Positions 49,092 through 57,035 of a stretch of DNA of 64,000 nt are shown here, piece after piece. The notes under the pieces are model-generated. The model was given only the letters and a program-made list of their open reading frames with translations. It was not told the origin of the DNA and ran no database searches. Location of the stretch: the NCBI RefSeq assembly GCF_028622115.1, contig NZ_CP097263.1, positions 5,828,001 through 5,892,000 of the forward strand, read 5' to 3'. The position numbers and the translations under genes were made by a program. Position 1 is the stretch's first letter. Every line of letters starts with the position of its first letter. This stretch comes from Kutzneria chonburiensis (GTDB lineage Bacteria > Actinomycetota > Actinomycetes > Mycobacteriales > Pseudonocardiaceae).

Positions 49092-49958
49092 TTACACGTG
49101 GGGGTTCTTGGGCATGGGCTGGCACTTGGGGCAGGAGTAGGACGACCGGTTCATGAAGGGGTCGCGGCGGATGACGGAGCCGCAGCGACGGCAGGCCTTG
49201 CCCTCCTGGCCGTAGACCGCCAGCGCCCGGTCGAAGTAGCCGGACTGGCCGTTCACGTTGACGTACAAGGCATCGAAGGAGGTGCCGCCGGCGGCGAGGG
49301 CCTCGGTCATGACGTCGGTGGCGGCGGAGAGGAGCGCGCCGGCCTGAGCCCTGGTCAGTTTCTCGGTGGGCCGGGCCCAATGGAGCTTGGTGCGCCACAA
49401 GGACTCGTCGGCGTAGATGTTGCCGACGCCGGACACCAAGGTCTGGTCGAGCAGGGCCCGCTTCACGCCGGTTCGCTTGCGCCGCAACGCTGCCACGGCG
49501 GCGTCGGGGTCGAAGGCGGGATCCATGGGGTCACGGGCGATGTGCGAGACGGGGGCGGGCAGCGCGGTGCCGTCGACCTCGACGAGGTCGGCGAGGGCCA
49601 GCCCACCGAAGGTGCGCTGGTCGACGAAACGCAACTCGGGGCCGCCATCGTCGAAGCGGACCCGGACGCGAAGGTGCTTCTCGTCGGCCGCGTCCGAGGG
49701 TTGGACGAGCATCTGACCGCTCATACCCAGGTGGGCGATGATCGCCTCGGCGTCGTCCAGCTCCAGCCACAGGTACTTGCCGCGGCGGCCGGCGGCCACG
49801 ATGGACCGGCCGGAGAGCCGGTCGGCGAAGTCCACCGGACCGGGCACGTGCCGGCGCACGGCGCGCAGGTTGAGCACCTCGACGGCGGTGATGCGGCGAC
49901 CGGTCACATGGGCGTCCAAGCCCCGGCGAACGACCTCGACCTCAGGCAACTCCGGCAC
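49092..49958 (-). CDS. mutM: Formamidopyrimidine-DNA glycosylase (Fpg/MutM)
   Basis: A base-excision repair enzyme removing 8-oxoguanine. The 288-residue protein begins PELPEVE, with catalytic Pro and Glu right after the initiator. It has [10 protein letters not shown] with the conserved Lys, [12 protein letters not shown] for the helix-two-turn-helix, and a C-terminal zinc finger from [24 protein letters not shown] (quoted as CRRCG and SCPKC). GTG at 49958 has GGAGGG seven bases upstream. It follows rnc on the same strand after an 89-bp gap that contains a long hairpin, so the two are only partly cotranscribed, if at all. Confidence 0.97.
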   Translation of the reverse strand: MPELPEVEVVRRGLDAHVTGRRITAVEVLNLRAVRRHVPGPVDFADRLSGRSIVAAGRRGKYLWLELDDAEAIIAHLGMSGQMLVQPSDAADEKHLRVRVRFDDGGPELRFVDQRTFGGLALADLVEVDGTALPAPVSHIARDPMDPAFDPDAAVAALRRKRTGVKRALLDQTLVSGVGNIYADESLWRTKLHWARPTEKLTRAQAGALLSAATDVMTEALAAGGTSFDALYVNVNGQSGYFDRALAVYGQEGKACRRCGSVIRRDPFMNRSSYSCPKCQPMPKNPHV

Positions 49959-49983
49959 TGCCCATCCCTCCTATGAAGACCCA

Positions 49984-50024
49984 GAAGGGGGCATTCCCGG
50001 CGCTACGCCTGGAATGCCCCCTTC
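49984..50024. terminator. Long hairpin between rnc and mutM
   Basis: A 14-bp perfect stem (GAAGGGGGCATTCC and complement) with a 13-base centre that can pair further (GGCG/CGCC). It lies 23 bp after the rnc stop and 25 bp before the mutM start. Confidence 0.7.
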
Positions 50025-50047
50025 CGGGCACCACGTCCCCACGAAGA

Positions 50048-50788
50048 TCAGCCGGCGTCGGCCGCCGGCGGGATCTCCGACTTGAGCGTGGTGTAAGCGG
50101 CCGCGGCCGCCTTCTGCTCCGCTTCCTTCTTGGTCTTGCCGGTGCCGGAGCCCAGTCCCCGCCCGCCGACATAGACGGTGGCGGTGAACTCCTTGCGATG
50201 GTCCGGCCCCTCGTCGTCCACCCGGTACTCGGGCACGCCGAGGCCCTGGGCGGCGGTCAGCTCCTGGAGACTGGTCTTCCAGTCAAGGCCCGCGCCCTTG
50301 AGCGGCGCGGCCTCCAGCAGCGGATCGAACAGCCGGTGCACCAGGCCCCGGGCCACGTCGATGCCATGGGCCAGATAGACGGCGCCGATCATCGCCTCGA
50401 GACCGTCGGCCAGGATGCTCGCCTTGTCACGGCCGCCGGTCAGCTCCTCGCCGCGCCCCAACAGCAGGTGCGCGCCGAGGCCGCCGTCGCCGAGGTCACG
50501 AGCGACGCCGGCCAGCGCCATCATGTTCACCACACTCGCCCGCAGCTTGGCCAACTGCCCTTCGGGCAGGTCGGGGTGTCTGCGGTACAAGTGGTCCGTC
50601 ACCACGAGCCCGAGAACAGCGTCGCCGAGGAACTCGAGACGCTCGTTGGGCGGCAAACCGCCGTTCTCGTACGCGTAGGACCTGTGAGTGAGGGCCAACA
50701 CGAGAAGCTCGGGGTCCAACTCGACACCGAGCGCCTCAAGTAGCGGGGTCCGATCCGGTGCCGGACCCCGGGATCCCTTACCTCCCAC
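50048..50788 (-). CDS. rnc: Ribonuclease III
   Basis: A 246-residue double-strand RNA nuclease for rRNA and mRNA processing. The signature [13 protein letters not shown] (about residues 47-59) holds metal ligands; [12 protein letters not shown] supplies the second acidic site. The C-terminal dsRNA-binding domain starts with [14 protein letters not shown] and contains [18 protein letters not shown] (quoted from KTKKEAEQ). The GTG start gives a short Gly-rich leader. It lies 31 bp after rpmF in the sepIVA-DUF177-rpmF-rnc-mutM run. Confidence 0.97.
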   Translation of the reverse strand: MGGKGSRGPAPDRTPLLEALGVELDPELLVLALTHRSYAYENGGLPPNERLEFLGDAVLGLVVTDHLYRRHPDLPEGQLAKLRASVVNMMALAGVARDLGDGGLGAHLLLGRGEELTGGRDKASILADGLEAMIGAVYLAHGIDVARGLVHRLFDPLLEAAPLKGAGLDWKTSLQELTAAQGLGVPEYRVDDEGPDHRKEFTATVYVGGRGLGSGTGKTKKEAEQKAAAAAYTTLKSEIPPAADAG

Positions 50789-50819
50789 TGCGCTCAGCCT
50801 TCTCGCCGGGAGGCGGCGG

Positions 50820-51002
50820 TCAGGCCGGCTGGACGACCTGGCGGCCGTCGTACTGGCCGCAGGCCGGGCACGCGATGTGCGGCAGCTTGGGCTGGCGGCA
50901 GGCGCGGTTGGAGCAGGCCACCAGGTTGGGGGCGACGGCCTTCCACTGCGAACGGCGCGTACGGGTGTTGGAGCGGGACATCTTCCGCTTCGGGACGGCC
51001 AC
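50820..51002 (-). CDS. rpmF: 50S ribosomal protein L32, zinc-binding form
   Basis: A 60-residue ribosomal protein with N-terminus [20 protein letters not shown] (MAVPKRK after GTG initiation). It keeps four cysteines (CSNRAC and CPAC), so this is the zinc-ribbon (C+) form. Some actinomycetes also carry a cysteine-less paralogue used under zinc limitation; none is in the window. It directly follows the DUF177 gene, two bases after its stop, a nearly universal bacterial pairing. Confidence 0.97.
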   Translation of the reverse strand: MAVPKRKMSRSNTRTRRSQWKAVAPNLVACSNRACRQPKLPHIACPACGQYDGRQVVQPA

Positions 51003-51004
51003 GA

Positions 51005-51586
51005 CTAGCTCTCCTCCTCGGTCCCGCCGAACTTCTCCTGCAGAGCAGCCCAGCGAGGATCAATCGTCTCATGCGCGTGGTCGGGGCCCAGTTCGGCCCA
51101 CTTGACGCCGCACTCGGCGCACAGTCCACGACAGTCCGGCGAGCACAGCGGAACCTGCGGCAGCGCGAGCACGACCGCGTCGCGCACCACCGGCTCCAGG
51201 TCGATGAGGTCGTCGACGAGCCTGGAGATCTCGTCTTCGTCCGTGGTCGCCTCGGTCGCGCTGTCCGGATACGCGAACAGCTCGGTGAAGCGGACCTCGA
51301 CCTCGCCGGTCAGCGGATCAAGACACCTCGAGCACTCGCCGACCGTGGCCGCCTTGGCGGTTCCGGTGGCGAGGACGCCCTCCACTACCGACTCGACCAG
51401 CAGGTCCAGCACGACATCGCTGCCGACCTCGACCCCGATGACATCCGGGAAGCCGAGACCCTCCGGCGCCGGAGCCACTCGGTGGTAGCTGCGGCTGGAG
51501 CCGGGTCTACGGCCGATGTCCCTGGTGTCGATAACCCATGGGCCGGCCGTCTGCTGGGGGCGCGCGTGTGATCGTTGCTTAGGCAT
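51005..51586 (-). CDS. DUF177/YceD family protein
   Basis: A 193-residue protein of the YceD family, whose gene sits before rpmF in most bacteria and is linked to 23S rRNA biogenesis. Family marks: [27 protein letters not shown], then [19 protein letters not shown], where CxxC pairs may bind zinc, and ending in [14 protein letters not shown] at 51586 gives an N-terminus with basic residues; it has no good ribosome site, and a start one or two dozen codons later cannot be excluded. The upstream 333 bp hold an unusual repeat cluster. Confidence 0.92.
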   Translation of the reverse strand: MPKQRSHARPQQTAGPWVIDTRDIGRRPGSSRSYHRVAPAPEGLGFPDVIGVEVGSDVVLDLLVESVVEGVLATGTAKAATVGECSRCLDPLTGEVEVRFTELFAYPDSATEATTDEDEISRLVDDLIDLEPVVRDAVVLALPQVPLCSPDCRGLCAECGVKWAELGPDHAHETIDPRWAALQEKFGGTEEES

Positions 51587-51919
51587 GGTGGTTGTGTCGC
51601 TGGTGGGGTGACTTACCGTGGCCAGCTGGTCAAGAGTACTCAAGAAGGTGGCCGGAAGGAAAATCAGCACGTCGGAGGGGGTGTATCTGTCCACCCGGAG
51701 TCGCGAGGCCCCGCCCCTGCTTCGCCCGGTTGCCGGATTTTTCGAGGTCCGCCACCCAACACGCCCCACCACCTGGCCCGATGCGGGCCTCGAAAAATCC
51801 GGCAAGGGCGAGGCAGGGGTCACGAGGGGCCGAGCCCCGCGCGGAACGCGCGGCATAGGCACAGCAGGGGTCACGAGGGGCCGAGCCGCGACGCCGGAGG
51901 CGGCGCCAAGAACACGGTG
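51587..51919. repeat. 333-bp intergenic element: inverted repeat plus tandem-like direct repeats
   Basis: A perfect 18-bp inverted repeat, TTGCCGGATTTTTCGAGG at 51730-51747 and its complement at 51788-51805, encloses a 40-base centre, and pairing can extend outward through CGCCC. It is followed by two identical 24-bp copies beginning GCAGGGGTCACGAGGGG at 51813 and 51864. No gene is supported here. It separates sepIVA from DUF177 and may be a dispersed repeat or a structured regulatory RNA. Confidence 0.6.
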
Positions 51920-52648
51920 CTAATCCCGCGCGTAGTCAAAGGGCGCGCCGGAGGAGGCGCTGGTGCTCGACATCGGGGCCCGCAGGCTGGCCCGGCCCTT
52001 GCCGACGGTGCGCAGGGTGTGGGCCAGCAGGTCCTCGAAGTCGGCCAGCTTGGCGTCCACGTAGGCGTCGCACTCCCCGCGCAGGCGGTTGGCCTCGCCG
52101 CTGGCGGCGTCGAGCACCCGGGCCGACTCGGCGTGCGCAGCCTGCACGACCTCGGTCTGCTGGACCAGCCGGTGCTGCTCGTTGCGGCCGTCCTCGACGG
52201 CCCGCTCGTACGAGGCGCGGCCGGCCTGGACCATGCGGTCGGCCTCGGACCGGGCCCGGCCGGTCAGGTCCTCGTACTCGTGCCGGCCGGCGGTGACGAC
52301 CCGCTCGGCCTCGTTCTCGGCCTCGGCGATCAGGCGCTCGGCATGCGCACGGGCATCGGCCACCATGCGGTCGGCCTCGGCCCGGGCCTCGGCCAGCATC
52401 CGCTCGGACTCCTCGCGGGCCTTGCCGACGCCGGTCTCGCTCTCGTGCTGGGCCTTGGAGATCATGCTGTCGCGGTGGTCGAGCACGTCCTGCGCGTCGT
52501 CCAGCTCGCGGGGAATGGCGTCCCGGATGTCGTCGAGCAGCTCGAGCAGGTCGCCACGGGGCACGACACAGCCGGAGGTCATCGGCACGCCGCGCGCTTC
52601 CTCGACAATCGTGACGAGTTCGTCGAGGGCCTCGAACACCCGGTACAC
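51920..52648 (-). CDS. sepIVA: SepIVA-like DivIVA-domain cell-division protein
   Basis: A 242-residue, nearly all coiled-coil protein. The N-terminus YRVFEALDELVTIVEEARGVPMTSGCVVPR (quoted from VFEALDEL to MTSGCVVPR) and the heptad-rich Ala/Glu/Arg core (about 55-215) match the mycobacterial SepIVA (Rv2927c) group, which helps organise septation and polar growth. Its place before DUF177, rnc and mutM is the same as in M. tuberculosis. The GTG start at 52648 has GAGGAG six bases upstream. The end is a Ser/Ala-rich tail. Confidence 0.88.
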   Translation of the reverse strand: MYRVFEALDELVTIVEEARGVPMTSGCVVPRGDLLELLDDIRDAIPRELDDAQDVLDHRDSMISKAQHESETGVGKAREESERMLAEARAEADRMVADARAHAERLIAEAENEAERVVTAGRHEYEDLTGRARSEADRMVQAGRASYERAVEDGRNEQHRLVQQTEVVQAAHAESARVLDAASGEANRLRGECDAYVDAKLADFEDLLAHTLRTVGKGRASLRAPMSSTSASSGAPFDYARD

Positions 52649-52767
52649 GTCGCACTCCTCTTGGCTTATACGGCTGGCACTCTCCAGTCTGCCCGCTGAA
52701 CCCGCGTCGCGCCGGGAGATCGGGGCGTGTCCGGCGCCCGATCTTCACGACCGGGCGCCGGCAGGCC

Positions 52768-53196
52768 TCACTTGTTGATGTTGACCAGGGAGAACGTGGC
52801 GTAGTGGTCGCCGGTGTAGAAGTACTCGCCGGCCGAGCCGGTGATGATGCGGCGGGCGCCGCGGGTGGAGGAGCCGGGGGTCGGCACCGTGTACTCGTGG
52901 TAGTAGCTGGCCGAGCACAGCGGCAGGATGTGCTCCTGGTTGCGGAAGACCACGCCGTCGTTCTTGGGATACGGGAACGGCCCGCCCTGTTTGATCAGCT
53001 TGACCGTGGTCGTGGCCTGCGCCGGCAGGCTGGACAGGTTGACCTTCTTGTAGCTGCTGGTGTTGCCGCAGGCCACCTGCGCGGCCGCCGGGTGGGCGGG
53101 CGCGGCGGCGCTGACCTCGGCCAGACCGAGCGTGCCGAGGACAGCGATGACGAGAGCAAGCAGGGCCTTCACGGCTCGTGACGTGAGGTAGCTCAT
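52768..53196 (-). CDS. Secreted guanyl-specific ribonuclease (RNase Sa/N1 family)
   Basis: A 142-residue protein with a signal peptide (about 1-31, ending SAAAPA) and a mature domain of about 100 residues like RNase Sa. PFPYPKNDGVVFRNQEHILP is the substrate-loop region (quoted from PFPYPKND to HILP); YYHEYTVPTPG holds the catalytic Glu; RGARRI the Arg; and GDHYATFSLV the catalytic His. Two cysteines could form a disulfide. It would cut single-stranded RNA after G outside the cell. No barstar-type inhibitor gene is recognised in the window. Confidence 0.9.
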   Translation of the reverse strand: MSYLTSRAVKALLALVIAVLGTLGLAEVSAAAPAHPAAAQVACGNTSSYKKVNLSSLPAQATTTVKLIKQGGPFPYPKNDGVVFRNQEHILPLCSASYYHEYTVPTPGSSTRGARRIITGSAGEYFYTGDHYATFSLVNINK

Positions 53197-53259
53197 CCCG
53201 GCAACGTAACGCGATCAGGTGATCACCAGAAGGAGTGAACCTGAACCAACGGTTGACAG

Positions 53260-53741
53260 TCAGGCCCGCTCGGCCAGCCGGGCCAGCAGCCGCTCGTGCA
53301 CCAGCTCGGGCAGCAGGTGGGCCACGTCGCCCTGATAGGTGGCCACCTCCTTGACCAGCGAGCTGGACAGGAAGCTGTGCAGCGGGTTGGTCGGCATGAA
53401 CAGCGTCTCCACCTCGGACAGCTGGTGGTTCATCTGCGCCTGCTGGAGCTCGTAGTCGAAGTCGCTGATCGCCCGCAGGCCCTTGATGATCACCTTGACG
53501 TCGTTGGCCCGGCAGTAGTCCACGGTCAGCCCGTGCCAGCTGTCCACCCGCACGTTGGGCAGGTGGGCGGTGACCTCGCGGATCATGTCCATCCGCTCGT
53601 CCACGGTGAACAGCGTCTTCTTGCTCTTGTTGATCCCGACCAGGATGACCAGCTCGTCGAAGACCTCGGCGGCCCGGGTGACGATGTCCAGATGGCCGTT
53701 GGTCACCGGGTCGTAGGAGCCGGGGAAACCGCGCGCCGCAT
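53260..53741 (-). CDS. coaD: Phosphopantetheine adenylyltransferase CoaD (apparent frameshift near the start)
   Basis: CoaD makes dephospho-CoA from phosphopantetheine and ATP. The body has TNGHLDIV (nucleotidyltransferase HxGH-type motif), KSKKTLFT, KGLRAISDFDYELQ and NPLHSFLSSSLVKEVA, the last holding the ISSSxxR-like loop. The family N-terminus is split: ATG at 53741 begins MRRAV, and the continuing PGSYDPVTNGH is in another frame. Adding one base after MRRAV gives a 160-residue protein of standard length. Either a lost base in the TTTCCCC region or a GTG-initiated shorter form explains this. It lies 29 bp after rsmD. Confidence 0.92.
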
Positions 53742-53770
53742 GGCCGGACGGTAACAGGGATGCCGACGGC

Positions 53771-54328
53771 TCACCGCGTGGCAGCGATCACTGCCCAGTG
53801 CAGTGTCGTCTCCCCGTACTTGCGGCTGCGGGTCGGCTCGATGCCCTCGGGCCAGCGCGGATCCTCGCTCCGGGTGGACCGCTCCACGATGAGCGTCGCG
53901 TCCTCGGCCGCCCACGACCGCAGGGCGGCCAGCACATCGGCCAGCTCCGGCTCCCCCAGCGCGTACGGCGGGTCGACGAAGATCAGGTCGTAGCGGTCCC
54001 CCGGCGTCGTCGCCAGCACCGACTGCACGGTGCCGAGTCGCACGTCCGCGCCCGGCAGGCCGAGGCCCTTGGCGTTGCGGCGCAGGATCTCGCCGGCCCG
54101 CCGGTCGGACTCCACGAACGTCGCCAGGACGGCCCCGCGCGACAACGCCTCCAGCCCCAGCGCACCCGACCCGGCGTACAGGTCGAGTACCCGCAGCCCA
54201 TCCAGGCCGACGGCCGCCTCCAGGGCGCTGAACAGTGCCTCCCGGACGCGGTCCGAGGTCGGGCGGGTGCCGCTGGGCGGCACCTCCAGCCGACGTCCCC
54301 CGGCCGCCCCGGCCACGATCCTGGTCAC
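53771..54328 (-). CDS. rsmD: 16S rRNA (guanine(966)-N(2))-methyltransferase RsmD
   Basis: A 185-residue Rossmann-fold methyltransferase. TRIVAGAAGGRRLEVP at the N-terminus, PTSDRVREALFSAL, the SAM-binding VLDLYAGSGALGLEALSRG (quoted from DLYAGSGALG), and the catalytic motif IFVDPPYA are all present. It modifies G966 in the small ribosomal subunit. GTG at 54328 gives the standard start. It lies 14 bp after the upstream M16-like gene and before coaD, as in most actinobacteria. Confidence 0.95.
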   Translation of the reverse strand: MTRIVAGAAGGRRLEVPPSGTRPTSDRVREALFSALEAAVGLDGLRVLDLYAGSGALGLEALSRGAVLATFVESDRRAGEILRRNAKGLGLPGADVRLGTVQSVLATTPGDRYDLIFVDPPYALGEPELADVLAALRSWAAEDATLIVERSTRSEDPRWPEGIEPTRSRKYGETTLHWAVIAATR

Positions 54329-54342
54329 CGGGTCATCGTCGC

Positions 54343-56040
54343 CTACCGCCTGCGGCGCTGCCCGCGCAGGGCGAGCACGACCATGAAGCCGAAGATCCCG
54401 CCGAGCCACCAGAACAGCAGGGTGAGCTTCCAGGTGCCCGTGCTGGCGTCGTCCGGGTACTGCACCAGGGATACGGTCGAGGCGGCCGCGAACAGCAGGC
54501 ACAGCGCGGGGATCACTGCGAACACGGCGAGGCCCACCTTCCATCCGGTCGACCGCGCGACCGGCGTCGCCGGTGCGGGTGCAGCCGGCGGGGCGGGCGG
54601 CATGGGGCGCTGCGGGATGCGGTCGGCCGCGCGGGCCGGCTGCCACACCTTGACCTCGTCGGGCACCAGTTCGTCGATGCCGGCGATGGTCTCGGCCGAC
54701 ACGTCGTACAGGTTCGGCTCGATGCTGACGCTCACCGCGTCCGCGCCGACCAGCCGCCGCGCGCCGTCGGGCCAGCACTGCATCAGCACGCAGTCGCCGT
54801 ACAGCACGGTCAGCACACCGTGCGGCGACACCATGCTGACGCCGTCGTAGCCGAGAACCAGCGTGAGGTCCTTCTTCTGCAACGAAGGGAACTCGCCGCC
54901 GGTCGTCGCCGTGGCCGACCACATCGGGGCCTCGGCAAAACCGGCCCAGTCGACGCGGTTGCCCCGCGGCACCTGCATCAACAGCGAGCCCATGGCCTGC
55001 ACGGCCACCTCGCGCAGGTCCTCGACGGTCACGGCCGCCAACGCGGCCCGGAAGTCCGTGAGCGAGCAGCGCGGCCGGCCGTAGAGGACGTCGATCGCCT
55101 CGGCGAACACCATCGCCCGGGCCGCTTCCGGCCGGTCCAGCGAGGTGGTCGCCTTGTCCCGCACGGCTTCCAGCTCGTCGGCGTCGATACGGCCGACGCG
55201 CAGCGCGGTCAGCACGTCGATCAGCCCGCCCAGGACGGCGTCCTGCTTCTCCGGCAGCGCGTCGGCCATCGCGGTGATCGTCGCGCTCTCGCCGTCACGA
55301 GGCGCGTACGCCGCCACGACCGCGTAGGAGTTGCCGTCCTCGGTGCGCAACGCCCGGAACAGCGCCCGCTCCAACACCATCGTGAACAGCGACGCCCGGG
55401 CCGACCGCTCCACGATCGCCGTGAGACTGACCTTGCCGTTGCCCTCCTCGAAGTACGAAGGCGTCGTCGGCAGCGTGGAGGTGAGCGCCGGCAACGGCTG
55501 CGGAGATCCGGACGGCAGGGTCAGGTTCAGCCCCTCCGGCACCTCGCCGGCGATCCACAGCACCGCGTTCTCCCGCGTGAACCGGGTCGCCGCCCAGTCG
55601 CGCACGTCGTCGTCGGTGATCGCCTCCAGACCCCACTCCGGGTAGCCCGCCGCGCCGAAGCCGACGGCGCCGTAGCGCCAGACGAGCAGGCTGTCGTGCG
55701 GGCGGCCGGCCTCCTCGGTGCGCAGGATCGTCTTCTCCGTGGTGATCCGGTCCAGCGGCAGATCGCGCAGCGAGTCGCAGACGCTGGTCAGATAGGTCGT
55801 CACGGCCTTGTCGCTGCCGCTGGTGAAGAAGTGCGTGGTGGTCAGGCCGGTGGACCCGTTGGCGTCGTGCTCCAGCAGGCCGTGCCGGTGCAGCGCCAGG
55901 TGCTCGACCAGGTGCGTGATGCCGCGCCTGGACAGCGGCTCGTCGGCGCAGCCGACCCGGAACACCAGGCCGGCCGCGAGCGGGCCGGTGCTGGGGACGA
56001 CGAGCGTCCTGATGCCGCCGACCTCGGTCTCCTTGATCAC
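54343..56040 (-). CDS. Membrane-anchored M16-like metallopeptidase (module copy 1)
   Basis: A 565-residue protein with an inverted zinc motif HLVEH (HxxEH, residues 43-47) and a likely third ligand at Glu109/Glu110 (EKTILRTEEAG), as in the pitrilysin M16 family. The N-terminal half keeps the M16 fold (LVFRVGCADEP, GITHLVEHLALH); the second half adds a domain with a VTVEDLREVA segment. The C-terminus has a Pro/Ala linker and two membrane helices (about 498-521 and 536-555). No signal peptide is present, so the peptidase probably faces the cytoplasm. The GTG start overlaps the upstream DUF4034-like gene as GTGA. About half identical to copy 2 at 57036-58736. Confidence 0.8.
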   Translation of the reverse strand: MIKETEVGGIRTLVVPSTGPLAAGLVFRVGCADEPLSRRGITHLVEHLALHRHGLLEHDANGSTGLTTTHFFTSGSDKAVTTYLTSVCDSLRDLPLDRITTEKTILRTEEAGRPHDSLLVWRYGAVGFGAAGYPEWGLEAITDDDVRDWAATRFTRENAVLWIAGEVPEGLNLTLPSGSPQPLPALTSTLPTTPSYFEEGNGKVSLTAIVERSARASLFTMVLERALFRALRTEDGNSYAVVAAYAPRDGESATITAMADALPEKQDAVLGGLIDVLTALRVGRIDADELEAVRDKATTSLDRPEAARAMVFAEAIDVLYGRPRCSLTDFRAALAAVTVEDLREVAVQAMGSLLMQVPRGNRVDWAGFAEAPMWSATATTGGEFPSLQKKDLTLVLGYDGVSMVSPHGVLTVLYGDCVLMQCWPDGARRLVGADAVSVSIEPNLYDVSAETIAGIDELVPDEVKVWQPARAADRIPQRPMPPAPPAAPAPATPVARSTGWKVGLAVFAVIPALCLLFAAASTVSLVQYPDDASTGTWKLTLLFWWLGGIFGFMVVLALRGQRRRR

Positions 56041-56969
56041 TTCACACCGCCGAGGGCTTTGTCGCGCAACTGGTTGAAGGCCACGTCCGGCTTGGTGAGC
56101 CGCTTCCACGGGTATTCGCCGGCCACCTCGTCGCCGAGCGGCGCGAAGCAGGCCGCGGCCCGCTCGTGGTCGCCCATCAGACCGAACAGGTAGGCGAACA
56201 CCCCGTAGGCAGTCGGCCAGTGATAGCCGCCGACGAAGTTCGGGTGCAGCACGGACCTCTCGGCCGCCGCGATGATCTCCCGCTGCACGGCCACCTTCTT
56301 CAGGTAGCTCGATTCCTCAACGCCGTTGAGCTCGAAGTAGTGCTCCACGTGCGCCTCGCCGACGGTGGTCGGGCTCAGCGAGCCGGGCGGCGCGGCGTCC
56401 ATGCACTCACGGGCGAACGTGTGCAGCGCCTCCCACGAGCCGCTCCACTTCGGACACAGCTGCTGCACCAACTGGCTCTGCGCGGCGAAGCTGTGCGGGG
56501 CGAACCGCGCCAGTCGGTCGTAGCGGCGGCGGGCCTCGCTCTGCCCGACCTCCAGCCCACGGGCGCTACGCAGCCGGAACACCCAGGCCACCACATCGCC
56601 CGGGTCCTCGGCCGTCAGCTCCAACAGGATCGGCTCCGCCTTGAGCAGTTGCGCACGCATGCCGATGAACTGGTCTCGCCGGACGTGGGTGGCCCGCTTG
56701 CTCGAACGGATCTCCCACGCCTTGGAGATCAGCCGCGCGGCCAGCAGCCGCCGGGCCAGCGGCGACGGCGGCAGCGCGGCCAGGAACTCCTCCGCGCCGG
56801 TCACCTCGGCCACGACGTGGGCCGCGAACGCGGTCATGTCGACGTCGGGCAGGCCGGCGAAGAACAGCTCGATGGCCGTCCAGTCGGCCGCGCGCACCGA
56901 CTCGCGCAACTCGAGCAGCTCAGGGAAGGCCGCCGCCTGATCGAACCGGCGGGCCGGGGGCGTGATCAC
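56037..56969 (-). CDS. DUF4034-like helical protein (module copy 1)
   Basis: A 310-residue all-helical protein, the first gene of the module. LELRESVRAADW, GQSEARRRYDRLARFAPHSF, LCPKWSGSWEALHTFARECMDAAPPGS (quoted as LCPKWSGSWEALHTFARE and AAPPGS) and AHVEHYFEL resemble DUF4034-type TPR-like proteins of actinomycetes. It has no signal peptide. It probably binds a protein partner, the coupled M16 peptidase being the obvious one. GTG at 56969 lies only six bases after a 26-bp element shared with copy 2, so the mRNA may be leaderless. Confidence 0.75.
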   Translation of the reverse strand: MITPPARRFDQAAAFPELLELRESVRAADWTAIELFFAGLPDVDMTAFAAHVVAEVTGAEEFLAALPPSPLARRLLAARLISKAWEIRSSKRATHVRRDQFIGMRAQLLKAEPILLELTAEDPGDVVAWVFRLRSARGLEVGQSEARRRYDRLARFAPHSFAAQSQLVQQLCPKWSGSWEALHTFARECMDAAPPGSLSPTTVGEAHVEHYFELNGVEESSYLKKVAVQREIIAAAERSVLHPNFVGGYHWPTAYGVFAYLFGLMGDHERAAACFAPLGDEVAGEYPWKRLTKPDVAFNQLRDKALGGVK

Positions 56970-56975
56970 CAGCGA

Positions 56976-57001
56976 GACAATAGATGAAAACCCTTCATCT
57001 A
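56976..57001 (-). promoter_or_regulatory. 26-bp partly palindromic element, module copy 1
   Basis: ATAGATGAA and TTCATCTAT form a perfect 9-bp dyad with a 5-base centre (56980-57002). The 26 bp match the element before copy 2 at 20 positions, and both end six bases before the start codon. TATTGT at -13 to -8 could be a -10 hexamer of a leaderless promoter. Confidence 0.6.
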
Positions 57002-57035
57002 TGTGGCGGTGTCCCGGTGTGCCGTGGAATCGCTC

